64,000 bases of DNA from JBDTSW01 sp963799815 (lineage in GTDB: Bacteria > Actinomycetota > Thermoleophilia > Solirubrobacterales > 70-9). Shown here piece by piece: positions 32,567-39,175 of this stretch (position 1 is its first letter; each line of letters begins with the position of its first letter). A program made the position numbers and the translations under genes. Under the pieces are notes generated by a model. The model saw only the letters and a program-made list of their open reading frames with translations. It ran no database searches and was not told the DNA's origin. Where the stretch lies: positions 372,001 to 436,000 of the forward strand of contig CAWCYG010000001.1 in assembly GCA_963799815.1 (NCBI GenBank), in the 5' to 3' direction.

Positions 32567-33430
32567 ATGGCTCGCTTGGCTGTCATCGACGCCGCAATTG
32601 ATTCCTCGGGGGCAGGACGCGGCGAGGAACGCGCGCCCGCCGCTCTCCGCGCGGCCGGCTTGGTCGCGCGTCTGAGCGCGCGCGACGCGGGCGAGGCCGA
32701 CGCACACATGCGCGACACGCAACGCGATCCCGATACCGGCGTAATCGGCGCGGCGGAGGTGCGCCAGGCGTCGATGGCGATCGCTGCGCGTGTGCGCGAG
32801 GTGTTACAGGCCGGCGAGCGTCCGCTCGTCCTCGGCGGCGACTGCACGCTCCTGCTCGGCGTCTTCCAGGCACTGCCCCGCGGCAGCGGCCTCTGGTTCG
32901 TGGATGGGCACGCGGATTTCTTCGACGGGGAGAGCTCACCAACCGGCGAAGCGGCCGACATGGATCTCGCGATCCTCACGGGCCACGGCCCGCCCGGGCT
33001 GCTCGAGCGAGACGAACCGCTGCTCCATCCCGCTGCTGTCGCGCTACTCGGGCATCGTCCCGGCGAGCTTCACGCCGACGTCGCCCGCGAGAACGCCCGC
33101 CTCGACCCAGCCATTCGTGCCCTCACAGCGCCCGAGGTGCGCGAGCGCGGGGCCGCCCTGGTGGGGACCGGTGCCGCCGCCCGGCTAGCGGGACGCCCTA
33201 CGTGGCTGCATGTCGACCTCGATGTCCTCGACAAAGGCGTACTGCCCGCCGTCAGCTATCCGCAATCGCACGGGCTCGACTGGGACGAGCTGGTCGCGCT
33301 GGTCCGACCGCTTGTCGCCGCGCCTAACCTGCTCGGGATCTCGGTCGCTGACTTCAATCCGGACCGCGACGCCGCTGGCACCCACGCCGCGCGCGTTGTC
33401 GAAGCGCTCGAATCGCTCTGTGGGAGCTAG
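32567..33430 (+). CDS. Arginase/agmatinase-family ureohydrolase
   Basis: A 287-aa ureohydrolase-fold enzyme. Manganese-binding motifs: GGDCTLLLG (about residues 89-97), WFVDGHADFFDG (about 111-122) and HVDLDVLDKGVLPAV (about 215-229). The overall length is close to arginase. Asp and His ligands are in place, so hydrolysis of a guanidino compound is likely; some relatives are formiminoglutamases. ATG 32567 starts at the conserved first strand (LAVIDAAI); ATG 32473 would add an unconserved extension. It ends 38 nt before the second hairpin element. Confidence 0.85.
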   Translation: MARLAVIDAAIDSSGAGRGEERAPAALRAAGLVARLSARDAGEADAHMRDTQRDPDTGVIGAAEVRQASMAIAARVREVLQAGERPLVLGGDCTLLLGVFQALPRGSGLWFVDGHADFFDGESSPTGEAADMDLAILTGHGPPGLLERDEPLLHPAAVALLGHRPGELHADVARENARLDPAIRALTAPEVRERGAALVGTGAAARLAGRPTWLHVDLDVLDKGVLPAVSYPQSHGLDWDELVALVRPLVAAPNLLGISVADFNPDRDAAGTHAARVVEALESLCGS

Positions 33431-33467
33431 GGCCCACCAGCTCTCGCCTCCGGATGGCGCATGGCCA

Positions 33468-33524
33468 TTGGGCACCAGCCGCGTTCTAGTGCCCAAACCC
33501 AACGACATCCGCATACATCCACGG
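33468..33524 (+). repeat. Second conserved element, copy at 33468
   Basis: TTGGGCAC (33468-33475)/GTGCCCAA (33489-33496), loop CAGCCGCGTTCTA, followed by ACCCAACGACATCC, GCATACATCCACGG. Matches the 30460 copy at nearly every position. Remnant R10 follows 88 nt later, so both elements keep their spacing. Confidence 0.78.
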
Positions 33525-33612
33525 GCATCCTCGCCCGTGCGCTTGGCGACCCAGCGGGGCCATACTCCGCCCTCTAGAGCCAGTAACGCCAGCATTGGGC
33601 TCCGGGGGCCGC

Positions 33613-33658
33613 CCTGGATCGCCCCAGGAGGTCGCCGGTTCGAGTCCGGCTAGCTCCA
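33613..33658 (+). repeat. tRNA-Ala 3'-half remnant R10
   Basis: 46 nt: CCTGG-ATCGCC-CCAGG, AGGTC, GCCGG-TTCGAGT-CCGGC, TAGCTCCA. It is the longest match to the tRNA together with R9, and has one base deleted from the anticodon loop. Confidence 0.93.
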
Positions 33659-33683
33659 TCACCACACTGATCCCGCGCCGGGC

Positions 33684-33689
33684 TAGGGT
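33684..33689 (+). promoter_or_regulatory. -10-like TAGGGT box that decides a TTG start
   Basis: TAGGGT ends seven bases before TTG 33697. The first in-frame ATG is 200 nt further and inside the conserved domain, so this box supports the leaderless TTG start. Confidence 0.4.
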
Positions 33690-33696
33690 TGCTCTG

Positions 33697-35292
33697 TTGA
33701 GCGAGTCGGCTGCAACGGGCCTCGAACGGGTGCGCGCATCCGAGTTGATCGCGGCCCTGTCGTTGGCCACAGACCTGCAGCTCGGGCTGGACTTCGAGCA
33801 CGCGCTACGCAGCACCATTGTCGCCGTGCGGATCGCCGAGCGCCTGGGCGTCGATCGGCAGACGCGGTCTGACACGTACTACGCCTGTCTGCTCATGTAT
33901 GCAGGCTGCACGGCGGACATCCACGTCAGGGCGGAGCTCTTCGACGACATCGAGCAGGCGGCCCAGAAGCTGTTCCCGGTCCTGTTCGGCTCACAGCGGG
34001 AACAGCTCGGCGCCCTGGCAAGATCGATCGCGCCAGACCGACCCCTTTTTGCCCGTGCCGCGGCCACCGCCCGCGGGATTCCCAAGGCGGCCCGCCGAGC
34101 TCCGCAGATCGACCTCGCCTGTCGCGAGGTTGCCGGCCTCCTCAGCGAGCGGCTGGGTTTGCCCAAGTCGGTGCGATCGCTTGCGGACACGATCGACGAG
34201 CGCTGGGACGGCAAGGGCGAGCCGGGTGTCGTGCGAGGCGACGAGCTGCCGCTGGCGACCCGCATCGCGCATGTCGCGCGCGACGCAGACCTGCAGCGCT
34301 CGATCGGAGGCGGCGAGAGAACCACGCGGGTGCTGCTTGAACGGAGCGGCGGCGCCTTCGACCCCGAGATCGTGGCGCTCGTCGCTGACGAGTCGGCGGA
34401 GATCCTCGCGCTCGGGGACGGGTCGGCGTGGCTTGAGACGCTCGAATGCGAGCCGGATCCAACGCTCATTCTGGAAGGCGAGGCAATCGACCGCGCCCTG
34501 GGCGCGATCGGTGAGTTCGCCGACTTGGCCTCGCCGTATTTCAGCGGCCACTCGCGCGGGGTCGCCGAGCTTGCGGAGGCGACCGCGCGGCGCTGCGGGC
34601 TTTCGGAGGACGAGTGTGTGGCGGTTCGCCGCGCGGGGCTGGTCCACGATGTCGGCCGCACGGCCGTTCCGACGTCGATCTGGCAGAAGCCGGGACCGTT
34701 GACGCCGCAGGAGTGGGAGCGAGTCAGGCTGCACGCGTACTACTCCGAGCGAATCCTGAGCCCTTCGGCGTTCCTGTCCACCCTCGCACCGATCGCGAGC
34801 TCCCATCACGAGCGCTGCGACGGATCGGGCTATCACCGTGGCAGCAGCGGGTCAGGTCTCTCGGCCGCGGCGCGCGTGCTGGCCGCGGCGGACGCGTTCC
34901 ACGCGATGGCCGAGCCTCGCCCCCACCGGGAACCGCTGGCACGCGCCGCCGCCGCCGACGCACTCGTCATCGAAGCGCGGGCCGGTCGTCTCGACCCCGA
35001 CGCCGTCGGTGCTGTGCTGGAGGAGGCCGGAGAGGCAACCCCCTCGATCGAGCGTCCGGCCGGGCTGACTAAGCGCGAGACAGAGGTCCTCGATCTCCTG
35101 GCTCATGGACTGCAGACCAAGCAGGTCGCGAAGACACTCGGGATCTCCATCAAGACCGCCGACAGGCACATCCAAAACGCCTACGGAAAGATCGGTGTCT
35201 CGACCAGGGCCGGTGCGACGCTCTTCGCGGTCGAGCACGGCCTGGTGACATGGGGAGAACTCCCGATTGGCAGCCGCTCAGAGGGCCCCTAG
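33697..35292 (+). CDS. HD-GYP-like phosphohydrolase fused to a LuxR-type DNA-binding domain
   Basis: A 531-aa protein. Residues about 8-270 form a first, divergent HD-like half. Residues about 275-440 are an HD-GYP-type domain (SPYFSGHSRGVAELAEATAR, AGLVHDVGRTAVP, ASSHHERCDGSGYHRG); the signature GYP reads GYH. The last ~65 residues are a LuxR helix-turn-helix (LTKRETEVLDLLAHGLQTKQ, LGISIKTADRHIQNAYGKIG). It could link cyclic-dinucleotide turnover or sensing to transcription. TTG 33697 (or GTG 33730) is the start. Confidence 0.82.
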   Translation: MSESAATGLERVRASELIAALSLATDLQLGLDFEHALRSTIVAVRIAERLGVDRQTRSDTYYACLLMYAGCTADIHVRAELFDDIEQAAQKLFPVLFGSQREQLGALARSIAPDRPLFARAAATARGIPKAARRAPQIDLACREVAGLLSERLGLPKSVRSLADTIDERWDGKGEPGVVRGDELPLATRIAHVARDADLQRSIGGGERTTRVLLERSGGAFDPEIVALVADESAEILALGDGSAWLETLECEPDPTLILEGEAIDRALGAIGEFADLASPYFSGHSRGVAELAEATARRCGLSEDECVAVRRAGLVHDVGRTAVPTSIWQKPGPLTPQEWERVRLHAYYSERILSPSAFLSTLAPIASSHHERCDGSGYHRGSSGSGLSAAARVLAAADAFHAMAEPRPHREPLARAAAADALVIEARAGRLDPDAVGAVLEEAGEATPSIERPAGLTKRETEVLDLLAHGLQTKQVAKTLGISIKTADRHIQNAYGKIGVSTRAGATLFAVEHGLVTWGELPIGSRSEGP

Positions 35293-35303
35293 CCTCGGTC
35301 GCA

Positions 35304-35918
35304 ATGAACTACTCGCTCGCATACAAGATCGGATTTCACCCCTGGGAGGACGCCGAGGAGCAACCGGGGTTCGTCGACAGAATCAGCGAGCTGTTCGCCA
35401 AAGAGGAGAACGGCGGCGGCCCGCCGTTTGGGACGGCGCTCGACCTCGGCACCGGCAGCGGTATCTGGGGCCTGGCACTCGCCAGGCGTGGCTGGCGGGT
35501 CACCGGCGTCGATCTCGTCGAGAAGGCTCTTGACCGTGCCCGCTCCCGGGTCGAGGAGGCCGGCTTGGAGATGCGACTCGTCCAGGGCGACGTCACCGGG
35601 CTTCGCGCCGCTGGCGTGGGATCCGACTTCAAGCTCGTGCTCGACACCGGGACCTTCCACGGCCTCAAGCCCGGGCAACGCGTTGCCATGGGCCGCGAGG
35701 TCAGCGCGGTGGCCGCTCCCGATGCGACGGTCCTGCTGCTGGGCTGGACGCCGAAGCGCCGCGGGCCGCTGCCGCGGGGAGTCAGCCAGGAAGAAGTCCG
35801 CGCGGCCTTTCCCGGATGGACGGTTTCCGGGCTGGGGCCCACGGGCTTCGAAGCGCCCAAGCCGATCGAACTGCTGCTCAGGCCCGACGAGCGCTGGTAC
35901 CGGCTCCGGCGCAAGTAG
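35304..35918 (+). CDS. SAM-dependent methyltransferase (thiopurine/thiol type-like)
   Basis: A 204-aa small class I methyltransferase. YKIGFHPWEDAEEQPGFVDR is N-terminal, then motif I ALDLGTGSGIWGLALARRGW (about residues 44-63), VTGVDLVEKALDRAR and LVLDTGTFHGL. The N-terminal W-E and the DTGTFHG wording resemble small-molecule methyltransferases. A TAGCCT box (35290-35295) overlaps the end of the preceding gene's coding region, eight bases before ATG, so it may have its own promoter. Confidence 0.82.
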   Translation: MNYSLAYKIGFHPWEDAEEQPGFVDRISELFAKEENGGGPPFGTALDLGTGSGIWGLALARRGWRVTGVDLVEKALDRARSRVEEAGLEMRLVQGDVTGLRAAGVGSDFKLVLDTGTFHGLKPGQRVAMGREVSAVAAPDATVLLLGWTPKRRGPLPRGVSQEEVRAAFPGWTVSGLGPTGFEAPKPIELLLRPDERWYRLRRK

Positions 35919-36174
35919 CTGGAGCGTGGACGGGATCCAGATTGGGCGCAAGGCGTCACGCCGCCGTTGCTGCAGCGGCGAACGCCTCACATCGCCGATG
36001 ACCTGCTACTGGCACGGCCCAAACCTGTCCGATCGGCCTGTCAGGAGCAGCCCGCTCGTCCACACACCGACGCCCTCCCTGAGAACGCGTAGCTGGGTAA
36101 GGTGCAGGATTGTCCAAGGCCGGGGTCGGACCTACCGCTGGCCGCATGCATCGGGGAACGAAAGGGCTGTCGCC

Positions 36175-36663
36175 ATGACCGAAACAACCGGCGGAGGCGT
36201 TGTCCGGCTGAGTGGGGAAGGCGAAACCACTTCGCTCTTCGGCGACACCTATGTGGTCAAGGTGGCTGGCGGCGAGACCGGTGGAACGCTCGCGGTGATC
36301 GAGGCAGACCTCGCTCCCTGGAGCGGCGGGACACCACTTCACGTGAACACGCTGGAGGACGAGAACTACTACGTGGTCGAGGGGACCCTCAACTTTCGGC
36401 TCGGCGAGCGCACCCTGGAAGCCCCGGCGGGAGCCTGCGTCCACATTCCAAAGGGGACGGTGCATACCCATTGGAACGCCACCGACGCGCCAGTCAAGCT
36501 GTTGGCGTTTCCCGCTCCGGCCGGTTTCGAGACCTTCTTCGCCGACCTCGCCGAGCTGATGACGAGTACGCCCCCTGGACCGCCGGACGAGGGCCGGATC
36601 GCGGCGGTTTACGAGAAGTACGGGCTGCAGGTAGTGGGACCGCCTCCGAGCAGCGAGCGCTGA
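36175..36663 (+). CDS. Cupin-domain protein
   Basis: A 162-aa cupin with motif 1 PLHVNTLEDENYYVVEGTLN (about residues 59-78) and motif 2 PAGACVHIPKGTVHTHWN (about 83-100). One of the usual two His of motif 1 is Asn (HVN), so the metal site has lost a ligand or is atypical. The C-terminal helix (FETFFADLAELM) parallels that of the cupin at 26603. ATG 36175 follows AAAGGG. It ends 82 nt before the fused hairpin-tRNA remnant R11. Confidence 0.82.
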   Translation: MTETTGGGVVRLSGEGETTSLFGDTYVVKVAGGETGGTLAVIEADLAPWSGGTPLHVNTLEDENYYVVEGTLNFRLGERTLEAPAGACVHIPKGTVHTHWNATDAPVKLLAFPAPAGFETFFADLAELMTSTPPGPPDEGRIAAVYEKYGLQVVGPPPSSER

Positions 36664-36744
36664 GCGCCGCGACATCTCGCCCGGCGGGTCGTCGTCATGG
36701 GCACCCGGCTCAGGCTGCCCTCGAGCAAACGGACTGAAGGCCCA

Positions 36745-36795
36745 TTGGGCACCATCGCACCCAGGAGGGTCGCGGTTCGAGTCCGGCTAGCTCCA
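36745..36795 (+). repeat. tRNA-Ala 3'-half remnant R11 fused to half of the second element
   Basis: TTGGGCACC (36745-36753), the left arm of the second hairpin, runs straight into ATCGCACCCAGG (from 36754) of the tRNA remnant. The T arm is GCGG-TTCGAGT-CCGGC (partly mispaired), ending TAGCTCCA at 36795. The fusion point is the first anticodon-loop base. Confidence 0.88.
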
Positions 36796-36820
36796 TTTTC
36801 GACGCGACACACCCCGACGA

Positions 36821-38257
36821 CTATGTCGCCACGGCCCTCGCCGTCATCTCGCGCGGGCCGATGTTCTGATTGTGGTGGAAGACGTTGTCGGGGTCGTACT
36901 TGGCTTTCACTCCCGCCAGCCGGTCGTAGACGGCGTCTCCGTACGCCTCGCGGACCCGGTCAGGCGCCTCGTCGGCGTCGAGGAAGTTGACGTAGACGCC
37001 GTCGCGGAAGCGGTCGAGGGAGGCGAAGAAGCGCCTCGTCCAGGCGATGTCTCGGTCGCCGTACTCTTCGCCCGACCGCCACACGGCGTCCAGCGTCATG
37101 GCGTGCGACACGTGTCGGTTCCCGAACGCCGTGTCGTCTTCGGACGCGCGGCCGATCGCGCCTCCCAGGTGGAACACGGCCGCGTACGAGCGTGGGGACG
37201 AGGCCGCGAACGCGTGCTCCGTGATGACGTTCACCAGGTCGTCGCTGAGCTCGGGGAGGTAAGTGGACTTCCAGTAGTAGTTCCAACCGTGACGCACCGT
37301 GGAATCGATGCCGTTTTGGTGATCCACGTACGGCGTAGGCGCAACCAAGTCGAGCAGGGGAGCCCCGAAGGCGCGCAACGGGCGGAGCAGCTCCTCGGCC
37401 TCCGCGATCGGCCCGGCGTAGCAACTCGCCACGATCACCACGGGACGCCAGTGCAGATCCTCGGGGATGACTGGTAGGGGTGGCGCGGTGCCAAACCTCA
37501 CCACCGTGCCGAGTTCGTTCGGGGCGTCCTTTACGAAGTCGCGGTAGAAGCGGAGGACCCTGTCGGTGTCGGCCGCGTCCCAGAGAATCGGCCCGGCCAG
37601 GACATCGGGTCCGATGGGGTGGAGTCGGAAGTCGAACGAGGTCACCACGCCGAAGTTCCCGCCGCCTCCCCGCAGCGCCCAGAACAGGTCGGGATGCTCG
37701 TCTTCGGACACCCGCAGCATCTCGCCCTCTGCCGTAACGACGTCGGCGGCGAGCAGGTTGTCGACCGTGAGGCCGTGCTTGCGCATGAGCCAGCCGATGC
37801 CGCCGCCGAGGGTGAGTCCGGCGACCCCCGTGTGACTCACGATGCCGCCGGTGGTCGCCAGACCATGGACCTGTGTCTCGCGGTCGACGTCGCCCCACAG
37901 AGCACCGCCCTGCACCCGGGCGGCGCGGCTGCGGGGGTCGACCCACACGGCCCGCAGTTCCGAGAGGTCGATGACGATCCCGTCGTCGCACACGGCGGTG
38001 CCGGCCACGTTGTGGCCGCCGCCTCGCACGGCGACCTCCAGGCCGTGGTCGCGTGCGAATCGCACCGCGGCGATGACATCGGCGACGCCGCGGCAGCGGG
38101 CGATGCAGGCCGGGCGGCGGTCGATAGCGCCGTTCCAGATCGAGCGCGCCTCGTCGTAGCCGTTGTCGCCGTGCAGGATCAGGGGTCCGTGGAGGGAATC
38201 GCGCAGGCACTCCGCGTCGGCGGTCGTTGCCGCGGGCGTGGCTCTGTCGGTGCGCAT
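36821..38257 (-). CDS. FAD-linked oxidase (berberine-bridge-enzyme-like)
   Basis: A 478-aa flavoprotein of the PCMH/BBE type: FAD-binding domain with VAVRGGGHNVAGTAVCDDGI (about residues 78-97; the His is the usual covalent FAD anchor), TGGIVSHTGVAGLTLGGGIGW (shown in part; about 136-156) and the C-terminal BBE segment KYDPDNVFHHNQNI. Such enzymes oxidise alcohols, sugars or alkaloid-like substrates; the substrate here is unknown. A TAGCGT box (minus strand) lies 6 nt before ATG. It is a paralogue of the oxidase at 39176 and divergent from the HxlR regulator. Confidence 0.9.
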   Translation of the reverse strand: MRTDRATPAATTADAECLRDSLHGPLILHGDNGYDEARSIWNGAIDRRPACIARCRGVADVIAAVRFARDHGLEVAVRGGGHNVAGTAVCDDGIVIDLSELRAVWVDPRSRAARVQGGALWGDVDRETQVHGLATTGGIVSHTGVAGLTLGGGIGWLMRKHGLTVDNLLAADVVTAEGEMLRVSEDEHPDLFWALRGGGGNFGVVTSFDFRLHPIGPDVLAGPILWDAADTDRVLRFYRDFVKDAPNELGTVVRFGTAPPLPVIPEDLHWRPVVIVASCYAGPIAEAEELLRPLRAFGAPLLDLVAPTPYVDHQNGIDSTVRHGWNYYWKSTYLPELSDDLVNVITEHAFAASSPRSYAAVFHLGGAIGRASEDDTAFGNRHVSHAMTLDAVWRSGEEYGDRDIAWTRRFFASLDRFRDGVYVNFLDADEAPDRVREAYGDAVYDRLAGVKAKYDPDNVFHHNQNIGPREMTARAVAT

Positions 38258-38361
38258 GCCACCACGCTAGGCCCGGCGCGGGCGCAGGCATAGACCGGGA
38301 TCCGAACCAAACGGTTCGAGTTTCGAACCTGCGCTGGATTCGGGTCTACGATTCGCTCGAC

Positions 38362-39096
38362 ATGCGCAGCTATGCGCAGTACTGCCCAATCGCAAAGGCG
38401 AGCGAGGTCCTCGGCGACCGCTGGACGCTTCTGATCGTGCGCGAGATGCTCTCCGAGGTGCGTGGGTTCAACGAGCTCCAGCGCGGCCTGCCGGGGATCT
38501 CGCGCTCGGTGCTCACCGATCGGCTCCGAGCGCTGGAGCGGGCCGAGATCGTCGAGCGCCGGACGGGGCCCAAGGGCAGGACGCTGGGGTATCGGCTGAC
38601 CCCAGCCGGCCGCGACCTGGAGCAGGTCGTGCAGGCGCTCGGCGAGTGGGGGGTTACCTGGTCGTTCACCGATCCTCGTCCGGAGGAGCTCGATCCCGAC
38701 CTCCTGATCGTCTGGATGGCCCGCCACGTCGATCACGACGAGCTTCCGGCGGACCGCACCGTCGTCCAGTTCAACTTTCGCAAGCCTGCCAAGCGCTACT
38801 GGATGGTCCTCGAGCCCGCGGAGGTCTCGGTCTGCCTCCAGCATCCCGGCTTCGACGTCGACCTCGAGGTAGCGGTGGACACCGCCACCCTCTACCGGGT
38901 CTACCTGGGACGTGCTGAGCTTGGTGCCGCCCTCCGGGCCCGAAAGCTGACGATGAGCGGCCCGCGAGCGCTGCAGCGCGGTTTCGCTCGCTGGTTCACC
39001 TGGAGCGCATTCGCCCCTGCCAGCCGCTCGGCCTCCGACCGCCGCAGCGCTGCGGCCCGCCTTCAGGGCCCCGCCAGGGTGAGGATCGCCGAATGA
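38362..39096 (+). CDS. HxlR-family transcriptional regulator
   Basis: A 244-aa regulator. Residues 1-95 are an HxlR/MarR-like winged helix: YCPIAKASEVLGDRWTLLIV, FNELQRGLPGISRSVLTDRL, GRTLGYRLTPAGRDL. The C-terminal 130 residues form an SCP2-like ligand domain (VQFNFRKPAKRYWMVLEPAE). A TACGAT box (38347-38352) ends nine bases before ATG. It is divergent from, and probably controls, the FAD-linked oxidase at 36821. It ends 22 nt before R12. Confidence 0.87.
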   Translation: MRSYAQYCPIAKASEVLGDRWTLLIVREMLSEVRGFNELQRGLPGISRSVLTDRLRALERAEIVERRTGPKGRTLGYRLTPAGRDLEQVVQALGEWGVTWSFTDPRPEELDPDLLIVWMARHVDHDELPADRTVVQFNFRKPAKRYWMVLEPAEVSVCLQHPGFDVDLEVAVDTATLYRVYLGRAELGAALRARKLTMSGPRALQRGFARWFTWSAFAPASRSASDRRSAAARLQGPARVRIAE

Positions 39097-39118
39097 CCGA
39101 GAGGACGAACCGCTCCGC

Positions 39119-39160
39119 ATCGCACCCAGGAGGTCGCCGGTTCGAACCCGGCTAGCTGCA
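39119..39160 (+). repeat. tRNA-Ala 3'-half remnant R12 (distal end of the array)
   Basis: 42 nt starting ATCGCACCCAGGAGGTC, T arm GCCGG-TTCGAAC-CCGGC, ending TAGCTGCA. Preceded by CTCCGC, similar to R3 and R6. The last clear remnant in the window. Confidence 0.92.
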
Positions 39161-39175
39161 CTCCTCGAGCGAGCT

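Larger units (their letters stand above)
14209..39160 (+). mobile_element. tRNA-Ala-anchored cassette array (proposed)
   Basis: From the intact tRNA-Ala(CGC) to the last clear remnant, about 25 kb is divided by same-orientation copies of the tRNA 3' half at 16421, 19866/19918, 22455, 23362, 24308, 25338, 27175, 28701, 30598, 33613, 36754 and 39119. The intervals are 0.9-3.4 kb and hold one to five unrelated genes each, in either orientation. No integrase, transposase or excisionase is encoded within. Sequential or trans-driven site-specific insertion at a tRNA gene explains the pattern best; duplication of tRNA ends by another route is not excluded. Confidence 0.65.

Noticed and set aside
14209..39160. 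CRISPR array or transposon-end repeats as the cause of the spaced repeats
   Set aside because: Spacing is 0.9-3.4 kb with genes between, all repeats match the tRNA 3' half in one orientation, and there are no cas genes, terminal inverted repeats or transposases.
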